A stretch of 40,357 nt of DNA, taken from assembly GCA_023300545.1 (NCBI GenBank), contig JALZVT010000064.1:1-40357 (forward strand), in the 5' to 3' direction. Positions within the stretch are counted from its first letter, which is position 1. Each line of letters begins with the position of its first letter. A model generated the notes under the pieces. The model searched no databases. It worked only from the letters and a program-made list of their open reading frames with translations, and was not told where the DNA came from. The DNA comes from Pseudomonadales bacterium (GTDB lineage Bacteria > Pseudomonadota > Gammaproteobacteria > Pseudomonadales > Azotimanducaceae). Below are positions 24,046 through 32,772 of the stretch, piece after piece. A program made the translations under genes and the position numbers.

Positions 24046-25400
24046 TAGCTACTTGCCTTAAGAGCTGCTCGCAAGCCGCGTTTGAGATCGCTGATAAGGT
24101 CAGCGGGATCTTCAAGGCCAATCGACAGACGAACCAGCCCTTCGCTGATTCCTGCGGCCTCAAGCGCTGCGCTGTCCATGCGATGGTGCGTGGTGCTCGC
24201 AGGGTGAATAACCAGTGATTTGGCGTCGCCAATATTGGCCAGGTGCGAGAACAGATCGAGAGTTTCAATAAAGGCGCGGCCAGCTGCACGCCCACCTTCC
24301 AGTTCGAAACCGAAGACCGCACCTGAACCTTTGGGGAGTAATTGCTTTGCGAGGTCATGGTCGGGGTGGCTCTCGAGCGCTGGGTAATTAACCTTGGCAA
24401 CGCCGTCGGCTGCGGCGAGAAACTCAGCGATGGTGACCGCGTTGCTGACGTGTCTTGCCATGCGCAGCGGGAGGGTTTCAAGCCCCTGTAATACCTGGAA
24501 CGCGGTCATAGGTGCCATGCAGGCTCCAAAGTCGCGCAGCCCTTCTTTACGCGCGCGGGTGATAAACGCCTGTGGGCCATATTCATCAGCAAACACCAAA
24601 TCGTGAAAGCCTTCGTAGGGGTCGGTCATTGTTGGAAACTTGCCGCTGGCGTGCCAATCGAAGGTGCCGCCATCGACAATAACGCCGCCAATAACAACAC
24701 CGTGTCCACTGAGGAACTTTGTGGCGCTGTGCACAACAATGTCGGCACCATGTTCGATGGGCCGACACAGGTAGGGGGTGCTGAAGGTCGCGTCAACCAA
24801 CAGCGGAATACCAGCGTCGTGAGCCACTTTTGCGATGGCAGGAATGTTCAGTACTTCCAAGCCCGGGTTGCCCAACACTTCACCGAAGCACATGCGGGTT
24901 GCAGGTGTAATGGCTGCAGCGAATGCGGCTGGATCACGCGGGTCGACAAAGGTTGTGGTAATGCCAAACCTTGGCAGGGTGTATTCAAGCAGGTTGTGCG
25001 TGCCGCCGTAGAGTGAGCGCGACGCCACGATATGATCGCCAGCCCCAAGCAGCGTGGTTACGGCGAGGTGAGTTGCTGCCTGACCACTCGCTGTAACCAG
25101 CGCGCCGACACCCATATCGAGGGCTGCCATGCGTTCTTCGAGCACGGCATTGGTCGGATTCGACAAGCGTGAATACACATGTCCTGCGCGTTCCATGTTG
25201 AACAGTCCGGCGGCAACGTCGCTGTCTGGAAAGACAAAAGAGGCAGTCTGGTAAATGGGTGTTGCTCGAGCGCCAGTCGTCGGATCTGGGGATTGGCCCG
25301 CGTGCAGGGCAAGGGTATCAAAGCCGGTACCTCGAGGGCTGCGATGTACCCCTCGGTCAATCGGCTGATCGGTGTTCCGAGTCGAGTCAGTGTTGCTCAT
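24045..25400 (-). CDS. metY: O-acetylhomoserine sulfhydrylase MetY
   Basis: This 451-residue PLP enzyme of the Cys/Met metabolism family makes homocysteine from O-acetylhomoserine and sulfide. Visible marks are FDTLALHAGQSPDPTTGARATPIYQTASFVF, YSRLSNPTNAVLEERMAALD, SGQAATHLA, the PLP lysine K228 in HSATKFLSGHG, and the long insertion DPYEGFHDLVFADEYGPQAFITRARKEGLRDFGACMAP that separates MetY from shorter MetB/MetC/MetZ relatives. The hydroxyl-rich C-terminal SLVIHPASTTHHRM is also typical. The ATG at 25400 is followed by an N-terminal extension of about 25 polar residues. Probably co-transcribed with the alpha/beta hydrolase. Confidence 0.93.
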   Translation of the reverse strand: MSNTDSTRNTDQPIDRGVHRSPRGTGFDTLALHAGQSPDPTTGARATPIYQTASFVFPDSDVAAGLFNMERAGHVYSRLSNPTNAVLEERMAALDMGVGALVTASGQAATHLAVTTLLGAGDHIVASRSLYGGTHNLLEYTLPRFGITTTFVDPRDPAAFAAAITPATRMCFGEVLGNPGLEVLNIPAIAKVAHDAGIPLLVDATFSTPYLCRPIEHGADIVVHSATKFLSGHGVVIGGVIVDGGTFDWHASGKFPTMTDPYEGFHDLVFADEYGPQAFITRARKEGLRDFGACMAPMTAFQVLQGLETLPLRMARHVSNAVTIAEFLAAADGVAKVNYPALESHPDHDLAKQLLPKGSGAVFGFELEGGRAAGRAFIETLDLFSHLANIGDAKSLVIHPASTTHHRMDSAALEAAGISEGLVRLSIGLEDPADLISDLKRGLRAALKASS

Positions 25401-25446
25401 TTAGTTCTCTGTGACTGAGGACGTTCTCTTTAAGGTAAAAGACTAT

Positions 25447-25965
25447 TTATTTCACAGCGTCTTCAAAGGGCTTCAGATTATTTTTCAGTGACGCGACATA
25501 ACCTTTGAGCACTTCGCCACCACGAGCGTTGGTTGCCAGATCACCAGCAGCGCGGCGAGCATTGTAATCTTCGAACGCGGCCTGCAAGACAGTGGTTTGT
25601 TTCGACGCTGCGCATTGCAGCGCTTCTATCGCATCGGCTATTGAGCGGCAGGCACTCAGATCGACGGGATGGGCTGCAACGAGGCTGTCGATCGCTGCCT
25701 GGATGGACGCCGCGTCTTTGCCGTCAGGCGCGCGCTCGTAAAGCTTGGGTCCTGCGGGTTCTGAAGGGGGGGCTGTCTCTGATTCACTAACCAATGGGTC
25801 GGTCTCGACAGTGTTTACAACCGGTGATGCCTCGTCCGCGCTCGAGAAAATTCCGGCCTGCCACATAAGCACCAGCACAATAATGATCGCAATGACCAAA
25901 ATAGTAACCAGCACCGATCCGGCTTCTTGGTGTCGTGTTTGTAGAACTTTAATGTGACGATTCAT
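25447..25965 (-). CDS. Single-pass membrane protein of unknown function
   Basis: This 172-residue protein has a basic N-terminus, one strong membrane helix (about 17-36, VLVTILVIAIIIVLVLMWQAGIF), an acidic Ser/Pro linker (42-75) and a helical periplasmic domain (80-172) with two cysteines (C105, C118) that could pair. The N-terminal segment QEAGSVLVTILVIAIII loosely recalls a type IV pilin-like start, but the GFTLIE-type motif is absent. It begins two bases after the aldolase stop, so it shares that transcript. I do not recognise the family. Confidence 0.65.
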   Translation of the reverse strand: MNRHIKVLQTRHQEAGSVLVTILVIAIIIVLVLMWQAGIFSSADEASPVVNTVETDPLVSESETAPPSEPAGPKLYERAPDGKDAASIQAAIDSLVAAHPVDLSACRSIADAIEALQCAASKQTTVLQAAFEDYNARRAAGDLATNARGGEVLKGYVASLKNNLKPFEDAVK

Positions 25966-25967
25966 TA

Positions 25968-26759
25968 TCAGTAACCCGTGCTTTCGCGTTCTTTGGTTTG
26001 TGTGCCTCTAGCGGCTGCGAGTTCGGCAGCGGCGTGAGCGGTCATATGGCCGGCCTCTGAGCCAAGGGTGACAAAATTGAAACCCAGTTCCAAATATTTT
26101 TGTGTGTAGGGCAGGCTAGATGTGTGAATGCCTGCGGCGATGCCATGTTTCTTCGCGGTAGCCAATATGTGCGTCACCATTTCCAAGTGTTCGGCCTCGG
26201 GCTGGTCGCCGCGAACGGGCAAGCCCATCGACAGGGCGAGATCAGCAGGGCCAATGTAAATGCCATTGAGCCCCGGCGTGGTGACAATTTCTTCTACCTT
26301 GTCGGTACCTTCTTTGGTCTCGATCATCGCAATACAGGCGATTTCGTTGTTGGCTTCCTGAGCGTAGCCTTTGCCACCGTAGAGGGCGGCTCGAATCGGG
26401 CCGAACGAACGATTACCCAGGGGCGGGTAACGACAGGCGTGCACGGCTTTCTCAGCTTCTGCTCGGTTGTTGATCATCGGTACGATCACGCCATAAGCTC
26501 CGGCATCGAGGGCTTTCATGATTTCGTAGGGTTCGTTCCAGGGGACGCGCACGAGTGGGGTTGTGTCGGTGGTGGATATCGCCGGCAACATGGTACGCAA
26601 GTCGGTGTAGTCGATCAGGCCGTGTTGCATGTCGACACAAACCCAATCAAAACCGATGTTTGAGATGGCTTCAGCTGAATATGTGTTGGCCAGAGACAGC
26701 CAGCAACCGATCGTTTGTTGATCATCCCGCCAGGCGGCGAGTGCCTTGTTTGTGCGCAT
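25968..26759 (-). CDS. HpcH/HpaI-family aldolase
   Basis: This 263-residue class II pyruvate aldolase cleaves 2-keto-3-deoxy or 4-hydroxy-2-oxo acids to pyruvate and an aldehyde. Family motifs are FDWVCVDMQHG with base H46, TPLVRVPWNEPYEIMKALDAGAYGVIVPMI, GNRSFGPIRAALYGG, the metal glutamate in ACIAMIETKEG and IGPADLALSMG. Length and motifs agree with HpaI, GarL or RhmA; which substrate is used is not readable. The gene starts a minus-strand run with the membrane protein, metY and the hydrolase behind it, although a catabolic link to metY is not evident. Confidence 0.9.
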   Translation of the reverse strand: MRTNKALAAWRDDQQTIGCWLSLANTYSAEAISNIGFDWVCVDMQHGLIDYTDLRTMLPAISTTDTTPLVRVPWNEPYEIMKALDAGAYGVIVPMINNRAEAEKAVHACRYPPLGNRSFGPIRAALYGGKGYAQEANNEIACIAMIETKEGTDKVEEIVTTPGLNGIYIGPADLALSMGLPVRGDQPEAEHLEMVTHILATAKKHGIAAGIHTSSLPYTQKYLELGFNFVTLGSEAGHMTAHAAAELAAARGTQTKERESTGY

Positions 26760-26834
26760 TTCGAAGCCTCTTCAAAACCGGTTCTTGAAGGGCAAAAGAT
26801 ACCACGGACTGGCGGCTGGGTGCCGCCCGAGCCG

Positions 26835-28823
26835 CTATTCGGCGGACTCGCCGCCAGACTTACGCTTGCCCTTATCTTTGTCTTTGTTATGGCGCTTCTT
26901 TTTGGCGGGCTTGCCGTCAGCTTTGTCTTTTTTGCGGTCTTTGTGATCGGCCTTATTCTTTTTCGTTTTGCCGGCTGACTTTTTGCCGTCACTCGGACGC
27001 CTGCTCGGTTCGCGCGCGGGGCGTGGGGTGCTGTTGCTGCCACTTTCTACACGGGAAATGTTCAATTTCTGGCCGCAGACCCAAGCTTTCTTAAGATCAT
27101 CGAAGATTTCGCGAGGCATGCCCTTGGGCAGTTCTACTTCGCTGTAGCTGTCGTGAATGAGGACATGGCCGATATTTGTTGCATCGATGCCCGCTTCGTT
27201 GGCGATCGCGCCAACAATATTGCCCGGTTTTACGTCATGGTCGTGGCCAACTTCAATGCGGAAGAGCTCGTTGTCTGGACTGATTTTCTTGCGCGGACGA
27301 CGCTCACGTAGTTCTCCGCGATCGCCTTGAGCGTTGTCACGGGTTCTGTGCTCGAAGCCGCTCCGTTCATGGCTTTTGCCATCGTGCTTTTGGCGTGACC
27401 GATCACCTCTGTCGCCGCGGTTGTCAGAACGGTGGGGCTTCTCATCCCAGTCGCGCTTGCCGCGTTTGGGGGGTTCCAGCAACAGTGCCTGTCCACCAAG
27501 GGACAGATGCGCCAGTGCTGCCGCGATATCCAGAGCGCTAACTTCGTGCTCCTTTTGCAGTTGTCCAACAATGTCCTGCATGAATTCGAGGTTACCCTCA
27601 GCCAGCCGGGTCACTACCTTCTGTTTGAACACATCGACGCGCTTGGCGTTTACCTGGTCAATGGTCGGCATAACCAGCGGCTCGATGTCTTTTCGAGTGG
27701 CGCGTTCGATGGCATTGAGCATTCGGCGTTCGCGGGGTGCTGCAAACAGAATGGCTTCGCCGGTGCGGCCTGCGCGCCCGGTGCGACCAATACGGTGAAT
27801 GTAGGACTCGGTATCGTGTGGAATGTCGTAGTTGATGACGTGGGAAATTCGGGTTACATCGAGTCCGCGAGCCGCTACGTCGGTTGCAACCAGAATGTCC
27901 AGCGCGCCACTCTTCAAACGGTTAACAGTCTGTTCGCGCTGCTTCTGCTGCATATCGCCATTGAGAGCGGCAGAGTTGTAGCCACGGGCGGCCAGTTTCT
28001 CTGCGAGCTCGGTAGTGGACGATCGGGTGCGTACAAAAATCAAAATCGCGTCGAATTCTTCAACTTCCAGAATGCGGGTCAGCGCATCGAGCTTGTGCAT
28101 GCCACTGACCACCCAGGCGCGCTGGCGGATGGTTTCTGCGGTAGCGGTTTTGGTCTTGATCGAGACTTCTCTGGGATTGTTCAGATGCCGGCGAGCTATG
28201 CGTTCAATCTCGCGGGGCATGGTCGCCGAAAACAGCGCAGTCTGACGATTGTCAGGTGTCTGTTCCAGAATCCACTCCACCTCGTCGATGAAGCCCATGC
28301 GCAGCATTTCGTCCGCTTCATCGAGTACGAGTGCGCGCAGGTTGTTGAGCTTTAGGGTGCCTTTGCGCATATGGTCAGTGATTCGACCTGGTGTGCCTAC
28401 AACAACCTGGACGCCGCGCTTCAGTGCGCGAATCTGGCCCGCGTATTCCGCGCCACCATAAACCGGCAAGACGTGGAAGTTGCGCATTTTAGAGGCGTAG
28501 CTCTGAAAGGCTTCTGCCACCTGAATCGCCAGTTCCCTTGTGGGTGCGAGGGTCAACACCTGTACCGCGTTGTCGTCAGGGTCGATGCGTGCGAGCAGAG
28601 GCAATGCGAAGGCTGCGGTTTTGCCCGTTCCTGTTGGGGCGTGACCCAATAGATCGTGACCTTCCAACAATTGCGGAATCGCCTGAGCCTGAATGGGCGA
28701 GGGTGTTTCGTAACCCAGCGCGACGACAGCCTGCAGCAGCCGTTCTGGTAGGTTCATGTCGCTGAATTGGAGGTCTGGGGCGGCTGCCACTTCTTTACTG
28801 TCGGAGGGGGCTTTTTTTGTCAT
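26835..28823 (-). CDS. deaD: DEAD-box ATP-dependent RNA helicase DeaD/CsdA
   Basis: This 662-residue RNA helicase of the cold-shock/ribosome-assembly type has the Q motif LGYETPSPIQ, motif I APTGTGKT, PTRELA, TPGR, DEAD, SAT, VATDVAARGLD and HRIGRTGRAGR. After the two RecA domains come the DeaD dimerisation region, an Arg/Asp/Gly-rich linker, and a DbpA-type RNA-binding domain (about 535-610, ELFRIEVGHDHDVKPGNIVGAIANEAGI). A very basic Lys-rich tail follows. The ATG at 28823 (MTKKAPSD) is preferred over one 15 codons upstream, because the latter adds a non-conserved stretch; no strong ribosome site supports either. A short inverted repeat lies in its leader. Confidence 0.95.
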   Translation of the reverse strand: MTKKAPSDSKEVAAAPDLQFSDMNLPERLLQAVVALGYETPSPIQAQAIPQLLEGHDLLGHAPTGTGKTAAFALPLLARIDPDDNAVQVLTLAPTRELAIQVAEAFQSYASKMRNFHVLPVYGGAEYAGQIRALKRGVQVVVGTPGRITDHMRKGTLKLNNLRALVLDEADEMLRMGFIDEVEWILEQTPDNRQTALFSATMPREIERIARRHLNNPREVSIKTKTATAETIRQRAWVVSGMHKLDALTRILEVEEFDAILIFVRTRSSTTELAEKLAARGYNSAALNGDMQQKQREQTVNRLKSGALDILVATDVAARGLDVTRISHVINYDIPHDTESYIHRIGRTGRAGRTGEAILFAAPRERRMLNAIERATRKDIEPLVMPTIDQVNAKRVDVFKQKVVTRLAEGNLEFMQDIVGQLQKEHEVSALDIAAALAHLSLGGQALLLEPPKRGKRDWDEKPHRSDNRGDRGDRSRQKHDGKSHERSGFEHRTRDNAQGDRGELRERRPRKKISPDNELFRIEVGHDHDVKPGNIVGAIANEAGIDATNIGHVLIHDSYSEVELPKGMPREIFDDLKKAWVCGQKLNISRVESGSNSTPRPAREPSRRPSDGKKSAGKTKKNKADHKDRKKDKADGKPAKKKRHNKDKDKGKRKSGGESAE

Positions 28824-28865
28824 TAGAGGTGCCTGAAAGGGCTGGGCGGCGGAGCGGGGGCCGAT

Positions 28866-28880
28866 CATACCGAAGGTATG
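28866..28880. promoter_or_regulatory. Short inverted repeat in the deaD leader
   Basis: CATACC-GAA-GGTATG is a perfect 6-bp inverted repeat with a three-base centre, 42 bases upstream of the chosen deaD start and in the region between the divergent deaD and nitroreductase genes. It could be an operator or a small leader hairpin. No protein can be assigned. Confidence 0.35.
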
Positions 28881-29066
28881 GTCAGATGCGAGATTAATTG
28901 AGTAAGGAGGGTGTAATAAGCGGTAAATAGCTGTAAACGTAGGGTTTTATGGCGCTTATCGGCGCTTTGTGCGGGTTTTCCCCGGGCTTTTGACGAATTA
29001 GATGAAGGAGCAATGCTGGTGGAGTTAGATTCTGCGGTAAGTGGAGCGGCGCTGGGAGGCGTCGCC

Positions 29067-29777
29067 ATGGCAGGTAGCGACGTGGGTTTGCTGGACGGAC
29101 TCTGTTCAACGCGAGCGATTCGCCGCTATACGGATGAGGCGATTCCCGACGCTGCGCTGCGCGATATGCTGTTTGCGGCCACCCGGGCGCCGAGCGGATC
29201 CAACCGCCAGCCGTTTCGGTTTGTCGTGCTGCGCGATGGGGCGAAGGCAGCCCAGGCGAAGACCCTGATTGGCGAGTCCGCCAAGGGCATCTGGGATGCC
29301 AAACGCCGTAATGATGGTTACGACAGGGGCTCCGGTGCTAACACCCGTTCCCCAAAGGCCCGAATGGCGCGAACTATGCAACGCTATGTCGACACGATTG
29401 AATCGGCGCCCGTGCTGGTGTTGCCCTGTTTAGTGCGGTACCGCGACCCGGACCCAATGGAAGGGGCGTCGGTGTATCCGGCAGTGCAGAATCTGATGTT
29501 GGCCGCGCGAGCGCTTGGCTATGGTGGTGTTATTACAGGTTTTCATCGTCCCGTAGAGGCTCGGCTGAAGACCCTGCTGGGTATCCCCAGTGAGGTGTTT
29601 GTGGCCTGCACCGTGACGCTTGGTCGACCGGAGGGCGGACACGGCCCTGTGCGACGCCGGCCTATGGGCGAATTAGTGTTTGGTGATAGCTGGAATGAGG
29701 CACCCGATTGGGCCGTTGATCCGCCGGGCACCCAACACACCAGTGCCGGCCCGCCTAAATCTGACCGGACAACCTAA
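29067..29777 (+). CDS. Nitroreductase-family FMN oxidoreductase
   Basis: This 236-residue FMN-binding nitroreductase-fold enzyme has an N-terminal STRAIRRYTDEAIPDAALRDMLFAATRAPSGSNRQPFRFVVLRD (FMN phosphate site R..R and SGSNRQP), the middle SVYPAVQNLMLAARALGYGG and VTLGRPEGG at the end. Members reduce nitro groups, quinones or unsaturated compounds with NAD(P)H. I chose the ATG at 29067, because GGGAGG lies seven bases upstream. The ATG at 29013 has AAGGAG only two bases before it. The C-terminal 35 residues extend past the usual fold and are Pro/Thr-rich. Confidence 0.85.
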   Translation: MAGSDVGLLDGLCSTRAIRRYTDEAIPDAALRDMLFAATRAPSGSNRQPFRFVVLRDGAKAAQAKTLIGESAKGIWDAKRRNDGYDRGSGANTRSPKARMARTMQRYVDTIESAPVLVLPCLVRYRDPDPMEGASVYPAVQNLMLAARALGYGGVITGFHRPVEARLKTLLGIPSEVFVACTVTLGRPEGGHGPVRRRPMGELVFGDSWNEAPDWAVDPPGTQHTSAGPPKSDRTT

Positions 29778-29864
29778 GCTCATCCAGACGGCACTCTGAA
29801 CAGCTGCGAATAGACACGCGAAATGGTCGTGTTAGGTTAAAGGTCAATATTAGAGGGGTGGGTT

Positions 29865-31133
29865 ATGACGGACAAATCTACAGATCAGGACAGGGCCAGT
29901 GGTGGTGCTGCAACATCGCGCCGTGGGTTTATTAAGAGCACGGCTGTGGCGGCCGGCGCTACGGCCAGTTCGTTACCGGCGTTGGGAGCAACAGACATTG
30001 CGAGTCCGCCGGTTGCTAATCCGGCGATCCGCGGCCACGGCACGCTCGGTAAAACCGGTCTAAAAATCTCTGATATCTCGTTTGGCAGCAGCCGTCTGCG
30101 CACCGGTGAGGAGCGTCTTGTTGAGCATGCGATCGAGCGTGGCGTTAACTACATCGACACCGCCGAGAGCTACACCAGTGGGCAATCGGAAACGGTGATT
30201 GGCCGTGCCCTTAAAGGTAAGCGCGACAAGGTCATTTTGGCGTCGAAGCAGTTTGCCACCGACAGCTCCACCCGCGATGAAATGATGCACGAGCTAGAGG
30301 CATCTCTGGTACGTCTGCAAACCGACCACATTGAAGTTTATTTCAATCACGCGGTAAACAGCAAAGCTCGGCTTGATAATCCGGAGTGGTACGAGTTTGT
30401 CAGCAAAGCCAAAGAGCAAGGTAAGATCTCTTGGACCGGTATCTCGGGGCATGCCGGGCGTCTCACTGAAGTGCTCGATCACGCTATCGACCACGCTTTG
30501 GTGGATGTGATTCTTGCCGCTTATAACTTTGGTCAAGATCCGGCGTTCTACGAACGCCTAACCAAGTCCTTTGATTTTGTCGCCGTGCAACCCGAACTGC
30601 CGCGCCTGCTAAAAAAGGCACACGACAACGGCATTGGTGTTGTGGCCATGAAAACCTTGATGGGGGCTCGACTGAACGATATGCGTTCCCGAGAAGCTCA
30701 GGGTCATACCTTTGCGCAGGCTGCGTTTCGCTGGACCTTGGCCAACCCCAATGTTGATGCGCTCATCGTGTCCATGACGGGTATCGAGCAGATTGATGAA
30801 TACTTAGGCGCTTCTGGCGCCCAAACGATCGGCTTTAACGATGTTGAGCTGTTGCGCGAATACGCCCATCTAAACGGGGCAACTTACTGCAAGCACGCCT
30901 GCAATAAATGCGAAGGGGCCTGTCCGTTTGGTGTGCCGATCGCAGACGTACTGCGCACGCGCATGTACGCCACTGATTACAACGATGTGGCTTTTGCAAA
31001 AGCGGAATACGGCATGCTAGCCGGCGATGCATCGCCCTGTTTGTCGTGCAGTGGTGAACCCTGCGCCGGAGCTTGCCCGCACGGCCTGAACATTGCGGAG
31101 CTGTGCGCGCCCACGCATCGAATACTTGCCTGA
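29865..31133 (+). CDS. Tat-exported aldo/keto reductase with C-terminal ferredoxin-like cysteine clusters
   Basis: This 422-residue protein has a twin-arginine signal (TSRRGFIKSTAVAAGA, R19-R20) and so probably acts folded in the periplasm. The aldo/keto reductase barrel (57-335) has the tetrad residues D98, Y103, K128 and H162. The C-terminus carries C342-x3-C346-x2-C349-x3-C353-P and C392-x2-C395-x4-C400-x3-C404-P, which looks like two iron-sulfur sites. Cytoplasmic AKRs use NADPH, which is absent from the periplasm, so electrons may enter through the clusters. The TGA overlaps the larB ATG (TGATG), tying it to nickel-pincer cofactor synthesis. Confidence 0.85.
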   Translation: MTDKSTDQDRASGGAATSRRGFIKSTAVAAGATASSLPALGATDIASPPVANPAIRGHGTLGKTGLKISDISFGSSRLRTGEERLVEHAIERGVNYIDTAESYTSGQSETVIGRALKGKRDKVILASKQFATDSSTRDEMMHELEASLVRLQTDHIEVYFNHAVNSKARLDNPEWYEFVSKAKEQGKISWTGISGHAGRLTEVLDHAIDHALVDVILAAYNFGQDPAFYERLTKSFDFVAVQPELPRLLKKAHDNGIGVVAMKTLMGARLNDMRSREAQGHTFAQAAFRWTLANPNVDALIVSMTGIEQIDEYLGASGAQTIGFNDVELLREYAHLNGATYCKHACNKCEGACPFGVPIADVLRTRMYATDYNDVAFAKAEYGMLAGDASPCLSCSGEPCAGACPHGLNIAELCAPTHRILA

Positions 31134-31819
31134 TGGATTCTGTTGATCTTGGGCACACCACCGTTGACCTGGCCCGATTGGCGCGGACGGGCGCCGCTGA
31201 AGTTGTGTTTGGTCAAAACAAGACCGCGCAACAGATTGCAGAAATTGGTGCCGCGTTGCTTGCAGCCGAACAAAACCTGCTGGCGACAAGGGTAGAACCA
31301 GACAAGGCGCAGCACATCGTTGCGCAGCTGTCCGCACAGGCACAGGCTCTCGACGCGGTGGTTGAGTACAACGCAACCGCGTCAGCTATTGTGTGTCGGC
31401 CGTTTGCCGAGCCCAAGCCGGTCACAACCACCATCGCGATAGTGTCTGCAGGCACTTCCGATGGCCCGGTTGCTGAAGAAGCTGCGCTCACCTGTGAGTT
31501 TCTGGGTAACCCAGTGTTACGAATAAACGATGTGGGCGTTGCTGGCTTACACCGGTTGTTGGCCAGAATTGAAGAAATTCGCACCGCTAGAGTGGTAATT
31601 GTGGTGGCCGGTATGGAAGGCGCATTACCCAGCGTGCTGGGCGGTCTTGTGGATAAGCCGGTGATTGCCGTGCCAACAAGTGTCGGTTATGGCGCCTCCT
31701 TTGGCGGGGTTTCTGCACTGTTGGGCATGCTCAATAGCTGTGCATCAGGGGTGTCTGTAGTGAATATCGACAATGGCTTTGGTGCGGGTTACATGGCGAG
31801 CATGATCAATCGGTTGTAG
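31133..31819 (+). CDS. larB: Nickel-pincer cofactor biosynthesis protein LarB
   Basis: LarB carboxylates the nicotinate ring of NaAD and hydrolyses it, the first step toward the nickel-pincer nucleotide of lactate racemase-type enzymes. The protein has 228 residues with the PurE-like fold: SAGTSDGPVAEEAA (105-116), VVVAGMEGALPSVLGGL (157-172), PTSVGYGASFGG (181-192) and LNSCASGVSVVNIDNGFGAGY, where C203 corresponds to the nucleophilic cysteine. The ATG at 31133 shares a base with the preceding stop, deciding against an earlier frame start. larE follows after one base. PurE is excluded by length and motifs. Confidence 0.92.
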   Translation: MDSVDLGHTTVDLARLARTGAAEVVFGQNKTAQQIAEIGAALLAAEQNLLATRVEPDKAQHIVAQLSAQAQALDAVVEYNATASAIVCRPFAEPKPVTTTIAIVSAGTSDGPVAEEAALTCEFLGNPVLRINDVGVAGLHRLLARIEEIRTARVVIVVAGMEGALPSVLGGLVDKPVIAVPTSVGYGASFGGVSALLGMLNSCASGVSVVNIDNGFGAGYMASMINRL

Positions 31820-31820
31820 C

Positions 31821-32726
31821 ATGCAAGTTCCGAAACCTGTGAGTGCACACGCTATGGTGACGACTAATCCGCCGACGTCTGCAGGCCCGCTCGATATTGA
31901 GCTGGCAGCCAAGTACGCCGCTGTTCGTGCCGCCGTGCGTGCTGATAAACGGGTGGTTGTCGCCTTTTCAGGTGGGGTCGACAGTTCGCTCGTGGCCTAC
32001 ATCGCGGGCCAAGAGCTGGGCGAGGAGGCGATCGCGGTCACCTCGGGGTCGCGCAGTTTGAAACGCACCGATCTGGCACTTGCCGAGCAACTTGCCAATG
32101 AATGGGGGCTCAAGCATCGAGTGATTTTCACCGATGAACTGAGCAAGCCTGACTACCGCTCGAACCCCACTAATCGTTGTTTTCATTGCAAAACGTCGTT
32201 GTACGATGCGCTCACTACCATCGCACGTACAGAAGCGGTGCCGGTTATCTACAATGGTACCAACATTGACGATCTTGGCGATCATCGCCCAGGTCTTGTT
32301 GCGGCGAACGATTTTGACGTGCGATCGCCCTTGGTCGATGCGGGTTTCAGCAAGGCAGATATTCGTGCGCTGGCCACTCACCTTGGTCTGGCGAATGCAA
32401 TGAAGCCTCAATCGGCCTGTCTGTCGAGCCGCTTTCCTTATGGTACTGCCATTGATGAGGCCAAGCTTGAGCAGGTTGAGGCAGCAGAGGATCTGTTGTT
32501 GCAGCTTGGCTTTACCCAGTTTCGGGTGCGGCATCACGAAGAGGTGGCGCGGCTAGAGTTACTTCCTGAGGAGTTTCCGCTCGCCTATGAACACCACGAA
32601 TTGATTAACGACCGGCTGACCGAACTCGGGTACCGCTACATCGCGATGGACATGAAAGGCTTTCGGTCAGGCGCTTTGAACGAAGGGCTGGCCAAAATTG
32701 ACATCGTTCAGGTGTACGACGTTTAA
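31821..32726 (+). CDS. larE: ATP-dependent sulfur transferase LarE
   Basis: LarE adenylates the pyridinium dicarboxylate mononucleotide made by LarB and inserts sulfur. The 301-residue PP-loop protein shows SGGVDSS at 50-56 (ATP pyrophosphatase loop), TSGSRSL, NRCFHCK with C120 and C123, and PQSACLSSRFPYG with C200. C200 matches the sacrificial cysteine (C176 in Lactiplantibacillus LarE). Together with the C-x2-C pair it forms the three-cysteine set reported for [4Fe-4S]-dependent, catalytic LarE versions. Starts at residue 1 or 12 are both possible; the first lies one base after larB. No larC (nickel insertion) or larA is in the window. Confidence 0.92.
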   Translation: MQVPKPVSAHAMVTTNPPTSAGPLDIELAAKYAAVRAAVRADKRVVVAFSGGVDSSLVAYIAGQELGEEAIAVTSGSRSLKRTDLALAEQLANEWGLKHRVIFTDELSKPDYRSNPTNRCFHCKTSLYDALTTIARTEAVPVIYNGTNIDDLGDHRPGLVAANDFDVRSPLVDAGFSKADIRALATHLGLANAMKPQSACLSSRFPYGTAIDEAKLEQVEAAEDLLLQLGFTQFRVRHHEEVARLELLPEEFPLAYEHHELINDRLTELGYRYIAMDMKGFRSGALNEGLAKIDIVQVYDV

Positions 32727-32772
32727 CGCAACCAACATTAAGTTAGCCAGATTGCTGGGGAAGGGGAAGTAA

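Noticed and set aside
27432-28355. 307-codon open frame on the plus strand
   Set aside because: Antisense shadow of deaD; the opposite strand has every DEAD-box motif in order.
31133-31819. PurE (AIR carboxylase)
   Set aside because: The fold is shared, but the N-terminal domain, the cysteine in LNSCASG and the adjacent larE identify LarB.
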